From Selenomonas dianae (GTDB lineage: Bacteria; Bacillota; Negativicutes; Selenomonadales; Selenomonadaceae), in contig NZ_CP128650.1 in assembly GCF_030644225.1 (NCBI RefSeq), forward strand, positions 186,001-250,000: a stretch of DNA of 64,000 nt, written 5' to 3'. Position 1 is the stretch's first letter. Each line of letters opens with the position of its first letter. Shown here one piece after another: positions 1 through 8,622 of the stretch. The notes below the pieces were generated by a model that saw only the letters and a list, made by a program, of their open reading frames with translations, was not told where the DNA came from and searched no databases. Position numbers and translations under genes: made by a program.

Positions 1-945
1 CTGCGCGAAACGCATCCGAATGCCCGCATCACGATGCTGACCGTGCCGCTGACGGAGAGCATCGCACGCATGAATCCCTACGTCGATGAGGTACTGGTCT
101 ACGACAAGCGGGGGCGTGAAAAGGGGCTGCTCGGGATGCTCCACATGGCGCGGCGGCTGCACAGGTATCGCTTCGATCTTGCCGTCTGCATGAATTTTGC
201 GCCGCGCGGGGCGGTGGTCGCGTGGCTCGCGCGGATCCCGAACCGATTCGGCTACGATGCGCAGCACGGCGGACTGTTCCTCACGCGAACGGCTCCCGCC
301 GTACGTGCGGTACCGCAGCACGAAACGCGCAATCAGCTTGACTTTATGCGTGCGCTGGGCTTTTCGACGCAGGACACCGCTCTCGCCCTGCGGATTCCCG
401 CCGCTGTGGAACGCAGCTTTGCCGAAAAAAGCGCGGCACGCCGCCTTGCTTCGGCGCACTATCTCGTCCTCTGTCCCTGCGGCAGAGTCCCGCGCAGAAG
501 TCTCGCCGTGGAGACGGCGGCGGAATTTCTGCGGGCGTTTTCGGGCATTCCCGAGGCGGTGCCTGTCTATCTGATCGGCGGCAGTCAGGATCGGGCGCAT
601 CTCATGGAGATTGCGCAGCGGGCAGGGGTGGAGGAGCGCCATGTGCTTGCGGGGACGTTTTCCCTTGCGGAGATTGCGGTGCTGCTGCGCGGTGCGGCAG
701 CGATTGTGACGGTGGATACGGGACCCGCGCACATCGCCCAGGCGGTACACTGCCCGACGGTGGAGATCTTCAGCACGGGCGATCCGCAGATCTGGGGGCC
801 GCAGGGAGCACACGATGTGGTGCTTGCGGAGAAACGCGATCCCGTGACGGGCGCATTGCCCGCAACAGACAGCATCCGCAGCATTGCGCCCGCGCGTATC
901 TGTGCGGCGGTGCAGGGCATTTTGCAGCAGACACACAAGGGGTGA
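1..945 (+). CDS. Glycosyltransferase family 9 (heptosyltransferase-like), 5' end missing
   Basis: Probably transfers a heptose from ADP-heptose to the lipopolysaccharide inner core at the cytoplasmic face of the inner membrane. The frame is open from base 1 (LRETHPNARITMLTVPL), which matches a point some 25 residues into the GT-B fold, so the real start lies upstream and the ATG at 34 is not the start. The donor-binding signature VTVDTGPAHIAQAV lies near visible residue 235. A second family-9 enzyme follows after 3 bases, and heptose-supply genes come next. Whether it corresponds to WaaC, WaaF or WaaQ cannot be decided from the sequence alone. Confidence 0.85.
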   Translation: MRETHPNARITMLTVPLTESIARMNPYVDEVLVYDKRGREKGLLGMLHMARRLHRYRFDLAVCMNFAPRGAVVAWLARIPNRFGYDAQHGGLFLTRTAPAVRAVPQHETRNQLDFMRALGFSTQDTALALRIPAAVERSFAEKSAARRLASAHYLVLCPCGRVPRRSLAVETAAEFLRAFSGIPEAVPVYLIGGSQDRAHLMEIAQRAGVEERHVLAGTFSLAEIAVLLRGAAAIVTVDTGPAHIAQAVHCPTVEIFSTGDPQIWGPQGAHDVVLAEKRDPVTGALPATDSIRSIAPARICAAVQGILQQTHKG

Positions 946-948
946 GCA

Positions 949-2157
949 ATGGCACGGCAGGTCTATCAAAATATCCTCGTCATCAATCTCATGCACCTCG
1001 GCGATCTCATGCTCGTGACCCCCGTGTTGCAGACACTGCGGCACAACTATCCCGAGGCGCGTATCACACTCCTTGCAGATCGCATTCTCACGGACATCGT
1101 GCAGGAAAATAAACACATCGACGAATGTCTCCTGATCGACAAGAAGGGGCGGGACAAGAGTTTCCTCGGCATTCTGCGCTTTGCCCTCCGTCTGCGAAAA
1201 AACAGGTATGATCTTGTCGTCAATCTGCATCGCAACGAGCGTTCCTCCGCGCTCGCGGCGCTGAGCGGCGGCAGGAAGATCGTCGGCTATGCAAAGCCGG
1301 GCTTTTCGCTGCTGTTCGACCATGTCAGTCCCGATCAGCACCCGATCATGCACGAGGTTCACTCGCACTATGCGGCGCTGCGTGCGGCTCAGGTCATCGG
1401 AGAGGTCGATGATGCGGGGCTTCGGATGTGGCTGCCGCCCGCTGCCGAGGTGGAGGCGGCGCGGCTCTCAGCGGCGCATTTCGCCCCGACGGATCGGGTG
1501 ATCGCGCTCAACATCGGTGCGAGCTGGCGCACGAAACGGTGGGAGGATGCCTACTTTGCGGAGGTCGCCGACACCTACCTCGCACGCGGCTATCATCTCG
1601 CCGTGATGGGCGGTCCGATGGACGTGGAGATGGTTGCGGCGTGCCGTGCGCAGATGCGTGCGAAGGATCATCCGCATCTGCATATCTTTACCGGGCAGAT
1701 CAGCCTCGGCGTACTTGCGGGACTTCTGCGCCGCTGCTGCCTCTTTATCACGACGGACTCAGGGCCGATGCACGTCGGCGTGGCGATGAACGTCCCCGTG
1801 CTCTGTATGTTCGGCGCGTCGCCCGTCCCGGGGTTCTACCCCTACGACGCAAAGAGTATTTCCGTGCGTGCCCCCGTGCCGTGCCATCCGTGCCGCCTGC
1901 ACGAATGTCCGCTGACGGGTGCGGAACACATGAAGTGCATGAAGCGTATGCCGCCCACGCTGATTTTGAACTATGCGGATCAGATGCTGACCGAGACCGG
2001 TGCGCGTCCCGCGTATGAACTGCCCCGCGCGTCGGACTTCGAGACGCGCGTCGTGGAGCAGGTGGACGGGGCGTTCGTGCTTGCGCCGAAGGGCGCGGCG
2101 GGGCGGTTTGTCCGCCCTGTTCTGCCCGACGGGATCAAGGCGCACGGATTTGATTGA
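949..2157 (+). CDS. Glycosyltransferase family 9 (heptosyltransferase-like)
   Basis: A second heptosyltransferase-type enzyme of 402 residues for lipopolysaccharide core assembly. The N-terminus (NILVINLMHLGDLMLVTPVL) is the typical GT9 opening and DSGPMHVGVAMNVPVLCMFG near residue 270 is the ADP-sugar pocket. A cysteine-bearing stretch (PCHPCRLHECPL) around residue 315 and a C-terminal extension of about 60 residues go beyond the minimal fold. It starts 3 bases after the upstream GT9 with a GGGGTGAG ribosome site and is clearly co-transcribed. The family is secure. The acceptor sugar is inference. Confidence 0.9.
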   Translation: MARQVYQNILVINLMHLGDLMLVTPVLQTLRHNYPEARITLLADRILTDIVQENKHIDECLLIDKKGRDKSFLGILRFALRLRKNRYDLVVNLHRNERSSALAALSGGRKIVGYAKPGFSLLFDHVSPDQHPIMHEVHSHYAALRAAQVIGEVDDAGLRMWLPPAAEVEAARLSAAHFAPTDRVIALNIGASWRTKRWEDAYFAEVADTYLARGYHLAVMGGPMDVEMVAACRAQMRAKDHPHLHIFTGQISLGVLAGLLRRCCLFITTDSGPMHVGVAMNVPVLCMFGASPVPGFYPYDAKSISVRAPVPCHPCRLHECPLTGAEHMKCMKRMPPTLILNYADQMLTETGARPAYELPRASDFETRVVEQVDGAFVLAPKGAAGRFVRPVLPDGIKAHGFD

Positions 2158-2196
2158 TATTTTTGGATAGGTTCCATTACAGATAGGAGCGTTCTC

Positions 2197-3195
2197 ATGG
2201 ATATGGCAAAGATCCGCGAAACGGTCGCGGAGAAGAGTGTACGCAGCAACATCCTTGTCGTCGGCGATGTGATGCTGGATAAGTATTACTCGGGCGAGGT
2301 CACGCGCATTTCCCCCGAAGCGCCTGTGCCGATCACGCACGTGACGGGGACACACGAAACCCTCGGCGGCGCGGCAAACGTCGCGCACAACCTCGCGCTC
2401 CTCGGGACGAATGTCAGCATCGCGGGCTATGTCGGTGAGGATGCGCACTGCAAGAGCCTTCTTGAGAAATTTGCCGCACGCGGCATCGACTATGCGGGGC
2501 TCGTCCGGACGGATCGCCCGACCACGACGAAGATCCGCATCATCGGCGGACATCAGCAGATGCTGCGCCTCGACTTCGAGGATGCAAGCCCCATCGACGG
2601 AGACGATGCACAGCAGTATCTCTCCTATATCGACAAGAAACTGAATGAGAGCATGGACTGCGTCATCATCTCGGACTACGGCAAGGGCGCGTGCACGGAG
2701 TTTGCGTGTCAGCACATCATCCGTGCGGCGCACGATCACGGCGTGCCCGTCATCGTCGATCCGAAGGGCGCACAGTGGCTCAAGTACAAGGGCGCCGACT
2801 ATATCACGCCGAACATCAAGGAGATCAACGAGATCATGCTTGAGCCGATTGCGAACAAGGATTTCGATGTCGAGAAGGCGGCGCGTTATGCAATGCGCAA
2901 GTTCGGCATCCGCAACGTCGTTCTCACGCGCTCGGCGAAGGGGCTGTCGCTGATCCACGGCGAGGAGGTCGTTCACATCCCGACGAAGGCACAGGAGGTC
3001 TTTGATGTCTCAGGTGCGGGCGATACGGTGATCGCCGTGTTCGGGCTGGCGCTCGCGGGCGGGCTGAAGCCGGCCGACGGCGCGTATCTCGCCAATGTCG
3101 CGGCGAGCGTCGTCGTGTCGAAACTCGGAACGTATGCGGTCAGCAGAGAGGAACTGTTGCAGGTGCTCGACCATCAGGAAGGGGCAAACGGATGA
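2197..3195 (+). CDS. rfaE1: D-glycero-beta-D-manno-heptose-7-phosphate kinase
   Basis: Phosphorylates D-glycero-D-manno-heptose 7-phosphate at C1 in the ADP-heptose pathway, in the cytoplasm. It is a PfkB/ribokinase-fold protein of 332 residues. GGAANVAHNLALLG near residue 56 is the substrate-side signature and DVSGAGDTVIAVF near residue 270 carries the catalytic Asp and anion hole. Bifunctional HldE is about 475 residues; here the C-terminal nucleotidyltransferase half is absent, so a separate RfaE2 must be encoded elsewhere. An ATAGGAG ribosome site precedes the ATG. It overlaps the epimerase gene by 4 bases, which agrees with a shared pathway. Confidence 0.92.
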   Translation: MDMAKIRETVAEKSVRSNILVVGDVMLDKYYSGEVTRISPEAPVPITHVTGTHETLGGAANVAHNLALLGTNVSIAGYVGEDAHCKSLLEKFAARGIDYAGLVRTDRPTTTKIRIIGGHQQMLRLDFEDASPIDGDDAQQYLSYIDKKLNESMDCVIISDYGKGACTEFACQHIIRAAHDHGVPVIVDPKGAQWLKYKGADYITPNIKEINEIMLEPIANKDFDVEKAARYAMRKFGIRNVVLTRSAKGLSLIHGEEVVHIPTKAQEVFDVSGAGDTVIAVFGLALAGGLKPADGAYLANVAASVVVSKLGTYAVSREELLQVLDHQEGANG

Positions 3196-4163
3196 TTATT
3201 GTCACAGGCGGTGCCGGCTTTATCGGCAGCAATCTCGTCCACGCGCTCAACGCACGCGGGCACAAGGATATTCTCATCGTCGATGACCTTGGGGACGGTG
3301 CGAACTACAAGAACCTGCGCGGCCTGCACTTCATCGACTATCAGCAGAAGGACGACTTTCTCCACCTCGTCGAGGAGGGGGACTTTGACGGCACGGACAT
3401 CGACGCGATCTTCCACGAAGGCGCGTGCTCGGACACGATGGAGTACGATGTCAACTACATGATGAAGGAGAACTATGCCTACTCCAAGGCGCTCCTGCAC
3501 TTCGCGATGGGGGCGCGCATCCCGTTCTTCTACGCATCCTCCGCCTCGACGTACGGCGGCGGGAAGTATGGTTTTACCGAGGGCGGGAAATGTGAGGATG
3601 CGCTCAATCCGTATGCGTTCTCGAAGCTCGCGTTCGACCGCTATGTACGGCAGGTGATCCCTGAGGCACGCAGTCCCATCGTCGGACTGCGGTACTTCAA
3701 CGTCTACGGACCGCAGGAGCACCACAAGGGCAAGATGGCGTCGATCTTCTACCAACTCTATCATCAGATCATGGAAACGGGGGAGGCCCGTCTCTTTCGC
3801 GGGACGGACGGCATTGCGGACGGCGAGCAGCGGCGCGATTTTGTGTACGTCGGCGACGTGGTGCGCGTGAACCTGCATTTCTTTGAAAACGGCGGCGAGA
3901 GCGGTGTCTACAACTGCGGCACGGGGGCGGCGCACACCTACAACGAGGCGGCTCGTGCCGTCATTGCCGCACTCGGCAGGGGGCGGATCGTCTACCGCGA
4001 CTTCCCCGAGGTGCTGCGCGGCAAATATCAGAACTATACGCAGGCGGACACCACCGCACTCCGCGCGGCGGGCTGCGATGTCGTCTTTACCCCGATGGAG
4101 GAGGCGGTCAGGGAGTACTGCGACTTCCTCCGTGCGGGCGGGTATTTTTCGTATGCCGACTAG
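3192..4163 (+). CDS. hldD: ADP-L-glycero-D-manno-heptose 6-epimerase
   Basis: Converts ADP-D-glycero- to ADP-L-glycero-D-manno-heptose, the donor for the heptosyltransferases of this operon. It is an extended short-chain dehydrogenase of 323 residues. The N-terminal NAD(P) motif GGAGFIGSNL is at residues 5-14, the catalytic region YASSASTYGGG lies near residue 115, and the Tyr-Lys pair of YAFSKLAFD near residue 140. GLRYFNVYGPQEHHKGKMAS is the typical HldD central block. Its ATG overlaps the rfaE1 stop, and gmhB begins 11 bases before its own end, so the three genes look translationally coupled. Confidence 0.95.
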   Translation: MIIVTGGAGFIGSNLVHALNARGHKDILIVDDLGDGANYKNLRGLHFIDYQQKDDFLHLVEEGDFDGTDIDAIFHEGACSDTMEYDVNYMMKENYAYSKALLHFAMGARIPFFYASSASTYGGGKYGFTEGGKCEDALNPYAFSKLAFDRYVRQVIPEARSPIVGLRYFNVYGPQEHHKGKMASIFYQLYHQIMETGEARLFRGTDGIADGEQRRDFVYVGDVVRVNLHFFENGGESGVYNCGTGAAHTYNEAARAVIAALGRGRIVYRDFPEVLRGKYQNYTQADTTALRAAGCDVVFTPMEEAVREYCDFLRAGGYFSYAD

Positions 4164-4731
4164 GGCGATCTTCTTCGACCGTGACGGCACGCTCAACGTC
4201 GATGTGGACTACCTCTGCGCACCGGAGAAATTCGTCTGGACGGAGGGGGCGGTTGCGGCGATCCGCTGGGCGAACGCACACGGCTACCTCGTTATCGTCG
4301 TCACGAACCAGAGCGGCGTTGCACGCGGCTACTACGACGAGGCCGCCGTGCTGCGTCTGCACGACTGGATGAATGCACAGCTGACCAAGCACGGCGCACA
4401 CATCGACGCATTCTACTACTGTCCCCACCATCCGGAGGCGGCAGTCCCCGCCTACAGGCAGTGCTGCGACTGCCGCAAGCCCGCGCCCGGCATGATCCTC
4501 AGAGCCATTGCAGCGCATGGGATCGACCCCGCCGCCTCGTTCCTCTTTGGCGACGGTGCGCGCGATGTCGCTGCCGCCGAGGCGGCGGGCGTGCGGGGCG
4601 TGCGCTATACAGGGGGAAGTCTTTTGGACTGCGTGCGGGGTGCGGTGGAGTCTTCTATAACGAATGGAAACGAACATGAAGCTGATACTGAAGAATTTTG
4701 CAAAAATCAAAGAGGCGGAGATCCATTTTGA
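4153..4731 (+). CDS. gmhB: D-glycero-D-manno-heptose 1,7-bisphosphate 7-phosphatase
   Basis: Removes the C7 phosphate in ADP-heptose synthesis. It is a HAD-superfamily enzyme: FFDRDGTLN at residues 6-14 holds the nucleophile, VVTNQSGVARGYY is motif II, and CPHHP with CCDCRKPAPG are the zinc-binding loop typical of GmhB. The start at 4153 (MPTRAIFF) overlaps hldD by 11 bases; a longer open frame upstream is only antisense-like overlap with hldD. After YTGGSLLDCV the last 30 or so residues become AT-rich and do not resemble the family. They look like read-through into the inserted cassette that follows, so the original stop was probably lost. Confidence 0.92.
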   Translation: MPTRAIFFDRDGTLNVDVDYLCAPEKFVWTEGAVAAIRWANAHGYLVIVVTNQSGVARGYYDEAAVLRLHDWMNAQLTKHGAHIDAFYYCPHHPEAAVPAYRQCCDCRKPAPGMILRAIAAHGIDPAASFLFGDGARDVAAAEAAGVRGVRYTGGSLLDCVRGAVESSITNGNEHEADTEEFCKNQRGGDPF

Positions 4732-5947
4732 TGGGCTGACTGTCATTGCCGGAGACAACAATACGGGGAAAAGCACGATTGGCAAAGTTCTGTTTACGCT
4801 GTTTCATTCGCTGAGAAATATGCCGCAGCAGGTGTTGGAGGAAAGAAAACGACCGATAAGAAAGTTTTTCGCCGTTTTTTGGGGACGTGACAGAGAACGT
4901 CTCCGCTTACGGCGATTTATAGGAATGAGAGGGGGGGTATTGGAACCCTTTCACGGGCTTGATACTCAGACAGAGACGGAACAATCATGGTATGACGTCT
5001 TGCTGCATAATATCAGGGAAGAATGGCACATAGAGCTGTCAGAGGAGGAAAAAAAGGAACTTAGAACTAAAGTTCGAGACGCGCTGGCCCCCTCCGATGA
5101 TGAGATAACGAAGACACTTGTTGGAAATGCGTTTTCGGATGTGTTTGCGGGACAAATCAACGCGCTCCATGATGACGCAAATGCGTACGTGTTTTTGCAG
5201 GTGCAGGGAAAAAAGAAGGAGATTGTCTTTCAACGAAACGAGTGCACATACTATGAGACTGCCATAGAGTTGATTGAGGATGCTATTTGCGTTGAGGATC
5301 CTTTTTTGATTGATCAGTGCTTTCAGACGAGACTTTCAGATGTTGGGATAGAAGATAATCCTCTGAGAGAAGGGCTGCTTAAATACTTAGAAACAGATGG
5401 ACGTCCAAATGTGGTTGAAGGACTTGAGATTAAAAGGAGATTAAACGAAGTCTTTTCTCTATTTCAGCAGATCATGCCCGGCAATATAGCACATGAGCGA
5501 CGGCGTTTTGTTTTGGAGATGGAAGGTCAAGACCAGCCTCTTAACGTAGAAAACTGGTCAGCCGGCATGAAATCCTTTGCTATTTTGAAGCGTTTGTTGG
5601 AAAATGGAACTCTGCATGAAAAAGGTGTGCTTATTTTGGATGAGCCGGAGATTCATCTGCACCCGGAGTGGCAGCTGTGCTATGCTGAGATCCTTGTCCT
5701 GCTTCAGAAAAAATTTGATTTGACGGTACTTTTGACAACACATAGCCCCTTTTTCCTCGATGCAATCGAGTTGTATGCGTGCAAGCATGGAATCGGGGAT
5801 AAGGCGCGTTATTATCTTTCCGAAGCTGTCGGAAATCAAGTCTCGTTTCGTGACGTTTCCGATGAAATCGATAAAATCTACGAAAAGATGTCCGCGCCTG
5901 TGCAAACATTGGAAAATCTCCGTGCGGAACTGCGCATGAGGCGTTGA
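4676..5947 (+). CDS. AAA ATPase, OLD/AriA-like, of candidate defence pair
   Basis: An ABC/SMC-type ATPase of about 423 residues. It shows Walker A GDNNTGKST near residue 25, an ABC-like signature WSAGMKSF near 300, Walker B VLILDEPEIHLHPEWQ near 320 and the His switch LLTTHSPFF near 355. This is the single-chain architecture of OLD, AriA (PARIS), PtuA and AbiL-type defence ATPases. No TOPRIM nuclease domain is attached. I start at MKLILKNF (4676), where the family begins; an in-frame ATG at 4664 is also possible. It is strikingly AT-rich compared with the operon around it. The next gene overlaps or abuts it, which suggests a two-component system. The defence role is inference. Confidence 0.75.
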   Translation: MKLILKNFAKIKEAEIHFDGLTVIAGDNNTGKSTIGKVLFTLFHSLRNMPQQVLEERKRPIRKFFAVFWGRDRERLRLRRFIGMRGGVLEPFHGLDTQTETEQSWYDVLLHNIREEWHIELSEEEKKELRTKVRDALAPSDDEITKTLVGNAFSDVFAGQINALHDDANAYVFLQVQGKKKEIVFQRNECTYYETAIELIEDAICVEDPFLIDQCFQTRLSDVGIEDNPLREGLLKYLETDGRPNVVEGLEIKRRLNEVFSLFQQIMPGNIAHERRRFVLEMEGQDQPLNVENWSAGMKSFAILKRLLENGTLHEKGVLILDEPEIHLHPEWQLCYAEILVLLQKKFDLTVLLTTHSPFFLDAIELYACKHGIGDKARYYLSEAVGNQVSFRDVSDEIDKIYEKMSAPVQTLENLRAELRMRR

Positions 5948-5952
5948 GTGCT

Positions 5953-6615
5953 ATGGAACAAATGCCTGTAAATTTCCAAAATTGCCGAAAGTCTCTGCGT
6001 GCGACTTCTTATGACAGCGATGAACAGGAGTATATGTGTGGCAGCACATTTCCTGTCTTTGACTTTGATGGGCTGAAAGAGTGGTATGTGGAAAAATGTG
6101 CGCTTAAATTGACGAAGGTGCCGTTCTCCAATGATGTCCTATGGTTAGACGATGATCATAGTGTGTTCATCGAGTTCAAGAATGGGAAGATCGGTCCAAC
6201 AGAAAACAATACGATTATCTTCAAGATATATGATAGTCTGCTCGTGCTTCTCGATGATAAATTCGACCTCGCGTGGTACTGTTCAGACTTTCGGCAGAAC
6301 ATCTCCTATACGCGGGAGCATATGGACTATATACTGGTCTATAACGGGGAAAAGTATGATGAAAAAAATCCTACTCCGCAAACGAGAAAGGGTTTGGAAC
6401 GCCAAGACAATCGAGATGTGGTGACAGCATCGGCACGGAAGCGCCCTCAAAGCTCAAATCATCGAACGAAAATCAATAAGATATTTCGTGCACTGGGGAA
6501 TCGTTCGCTGATTCTCTTCGGATTGGACCGATTCAAGGGGTATCTGTTTCGTCAAGTGTATACGTTGGATCAGGATGAGTTTCAGAAATATCTAGCAGAA
6601 CAAGGGGTTACGTAG
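5953..6615 (+). CDS. Small protein with nuclease-like EFK motif, partner of the AAA ATPase
   Basis: A protein of about 220 residues that I cannot assign to a named family. The N-terminal half contains VLWLDDDHSVFIEFKNGKI near residues 60-80, an acidic cluster followed by E-x-K, as in PD-(D/E)XK nuclease cores. A second half rich in Arg and Lys follows. An alternative TTG start at 5944 overlaps the ATPase stop; the ATG at 5953 is preferred, with GAGG 11 bases upstream. It shares the low GC of the ATPase gene. It may be the effector of an ATPase-nuclease defence pair, which is inference from motif and context. Confidence 0.55.
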   Translation: MEQMPVNFQNCRKSLRATSYDSDEQEYMCGSTFPVFDFDGLKEWYVEKCALKLTKVPFSNDVLWLDDDHSVFIEFKNGKIGPTENNTIIFKIYDSLLVLLDDKFDLAWYCSDFRQNISYTREHMDYILVYNGEKYDEKNPTPQTRKGLERQDNRDVVTASARKRPQSSNHRTKINKIFRALGNRSLILFGLDRFKGYLFRQVYTLDQDEFQKYLAEQGVT

Positions 6616-6630
6616 AGAGGAGGCGGATGC

Positions 6631-7377
6631 GTGAAACTTGCCGTCATTATTCTCACACACAACGAGGAGCGGCACATTGCAGCGTGCATTGAGCGTGCGG
6701 CGTTCGCCGATGAGATTCTCGTGATCGACGATCACAGCACTGACCGCACGGCGGAGCTTGCGCGAGCGGCGGGGGCGCGTGTCATTGCGCGTGCGCTCGC
6801 GGGCGATTTCGCCGCGCAGCGGAACTTTGCCCTGACGCAGACGGATGCGGACTGGGTGCTCTATGTGGACGCGGACGAGCGTGTACAGCCGGAGACGGAG
6901 GCGGAGATCGCCCGTATCATGGCGGAGGATGCGCGTGCCGTATACGAGATCAAGCGGATCAATGTCGCCTTCGGCCGGCGGATGTACTACGGTGGGCATC
7001 GTCCGGACTACTCGCAGCGGCTTTACCCGCGTATGGCTGTGCATTGGGTCGGGCGCATCCATGAGCACGTGGTGTCCGATCTGCCCATCCGCCGCATGGG
7101 CGGCAGTCTCCTGCACTACACCTACACGGACTGGGATCGCTATCTCCTGAAATTCAACCAGTATACGACGCTGATGGCGGAAAAACGCTATGCGGACGGC
7201 AAGCGGGCTTCGTTTCTGAAGATCCTGCTCGATCCGCCGTTTGCCTTTTTTCGCGACTATATCCTGCTGCGAGGTTTTCTCGACGGGCGGCTCGGGTTTA
7301 TCCTCGCGATGTTCCACGGTTTCTATACGATGGTGAAGTATGTCAAGCTCTATCACATGGAGGCGCAGTCGAAATAG
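6631..7377 (+). CDS. Glycosyltransferase family 2 (WaaE/KdtX-like)
   Basis: A GT-A-fold glycosyltransferase of 248 residues, of the kind that adds glucose or a similar sugar to the lipopolysaccharide core. The opening AVIILTHNEERHIAACI and the DxD motif in VLYVDADERVQPETEAE near residue 75 are diagnostic. A GTG start at 6631 follows a strong GAGAGGAGGC ribosome site. A C-terminal amphipathic segment (FFRDYILLRGFLDGRLGFIL) could hold it at the membrane. GC content returns to the operon norm here, marking the end of the AT-rich insert. The sugar and linkage are unknown. Confidence 0.85.
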   Translation: MKLAVIILTHNEERHIAACIERAAFADEILVIDDHSTDRTAELARAAGARVIARALAGDFAAQRNFALTQTDADWVLYVDADERVQPETEAEIARIMAEDARAVYEIKRINVAFGRRMYYGGHRPDYSQRLYPRMAVHWVGRIHEHVVSDLPIRRMGGSLLHYTYTDWDRYLLKFNQYTTLMAEKRYADGKRASFLKILLDPPFAFFRDYILLRGFLDGRLGFILAMFHGFYTMVKYVKLYHMEAQSK

Positions 7378-7419
7378 TTCCGTACACGCGGTGTAGGGCA
7401 GAAATTTAGGAGGATTGTC

Positions 7420-8622
7420 ATGCGGCTGAACGAGGTCGGTATCGAACGGATTCATACATGGGCGTTTTATCTGCTTGGCGGATTTGCGCTGTTCAGCAAT
7501 GTTTCCATTGCTGTCGGCAACATCTTTCTCGGGACGCTGACCGCGCTCGTGCTGTTTCGGCTTTGGCGGCGGCACGACGACTGGCAGGACGCGCTGCCGG
7601 ACGGGCGCGTCGGGATGGCGCTGCTCATTCTGATGGGCGTGCTCGTCCTCTGTTCCCTTTTTTCGAACGATGTCTCGCACAGTTTGCGCGTCTTTGGCGA
7701 CTACTACGGTTACCGCATGATCGCGTTCTATGCCGTGCTGCTGATGATCCGTGAGAAACGGCAGCTCGCGCGGATCGGCATATGCGTCGCCGCCTCGTTC
7801 GTCGTCAACGATCTCGCGATCATCGCTCAAGGGATTGTCTATGGGAATATGCGGGCGGACGGATTTTCGTTTTCCATGACATCGGGCGGCTTTCTCTCGA
7901 TGCTGCTCCCCGCGCTTGCCGTGCTCCTCATGAGCGGGCGGCTCGATGCACGGTACCGCATCCCTGCGGCGGCGACGCTCCTCGTCGGCTGCGCGGCGCT
8001 CCTCTTTAACGGGACGCGCGGCGCGTGGGTCGCCGTGCCGATTGACGTGCTTGTCTGTGCGGTGTTCTTGGTGCGTGACAAGAAAAGACTGCTCGCGGGC
8101 ATATTGGCGGCGGTGGTCGTATTTGGCACGGTGTTCGCCCTCTCGCCGGCACTCTCCTCGCGCTTTGCCTCGATTGGCGATACGAAGATGCAGAGCAGCT
8201 CCGAACGGTTTCTGCTCTGGACGAGCGCGGCGCATATGTTCACGGATCATCCCGTGCTCGGCATCGGCTATGCGGGCTTTAACGCGGCATATCACGAACA
8301 GTACATTTTGCCGGAGGCAAAGGAGCGTGAGCTTGGGCACGCACACAGCAATGTCATGCAGATGCTCGGCGAGTGCGGCGCGGTGGGGCTCGCGGCACTG
8401 CTCTTCTGGTGGGGCGCGTGCCTGTCGTACGGCATCCGCGCATGGCGGACGGCGCAGCACATCGCGGGGCTGCTCCTGCCTGCCGTCCTCCTCGGTCTGA
8501 TCCTCCAAGGACTGACCGAGTACAACATGGGGAACTCCTCTGTGATGAAGCTGCACTGGCTGCTCATGGGGCTGTGTCTCCAGTGGCTGCGGCTGGATTT
8601 GGACGGGCGGAGGATACGGTGA
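7420..8622 (+). CDS. O-antigen ligase / polymerase family membrane protein
   Basis: A polytopic inner-membrane protein of 400 residues with about ten hydrophobic segments and a large external loop near residues 240-320 (LLWTSAAHMFTDHPVLGIGYAGF). This is the hallmark of the WaaL/Wzy (Wzy_C) family. LGHAHSNVMQMLGECGAVGL after the loop supplies the conserved His region seen in ligases. In this operon it most likely joins a surface polysaccharide to the lipid A core on the periplasmic side, but a polymerase role cannot be ruled out. An AGGAGG ribosome site precedes the ATG. Its TGA overlaps the next gene's GTG. Confidence 0.8.
   Translation: MRLNEVGIERIHTWAFYLLGGFALFSNVSIAVGNIFLGTLTALVLFRLWRRHDDWQDALPDGRVGMALLILMGVLVLCSLFSNDVSHSLRVFGDYYGYRMIAFYAVLLMIREKRQLARIGICVAASFVVNDLAIIAQGIVYGNMRADGFSFSMTSGGFLSMLLPALAVLLMSGRLDARYRIPAAATLLVGCAALLFNGTRGAWVAVPIDVLVCAVFLVRDKKRLLAGILAAVVVFGTVFALSPALSSRFASIGDTKMQSSSERFLLWTSAAHMFTDHPVLGIGYAGFNAAYHEQYILPEAKERELGHAHSNVMQMLGECGAVGLAALLFWWGACLSYGIRAWRTAQHIAGLLLPAVLLGLILQGLTEYNMGNSSVMKLHWLLMGLCLQWLRLDLDGRRIR

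Noticed and set aside
4676-6615. Assignment of the ATPase pair to PARIS, Septu or AbiL
   Set aside because: The second protein shows no TOPRIM or HNH signature, and no clear similarity to AbiLii can be judged by eye. Only the ATPase class is common.
6592-8556. A 654-codon open frame on the minus strand opposite the GT2 and ligase genes
   Set aside because: It is Arg/His/Glu-rich with no motif, and it mirrors GC-rich codons of well-supported plus-strand genes. It is an antisense shadow, as are similar long frames at 1759-2976, 3174-4196 and 8292-9989.
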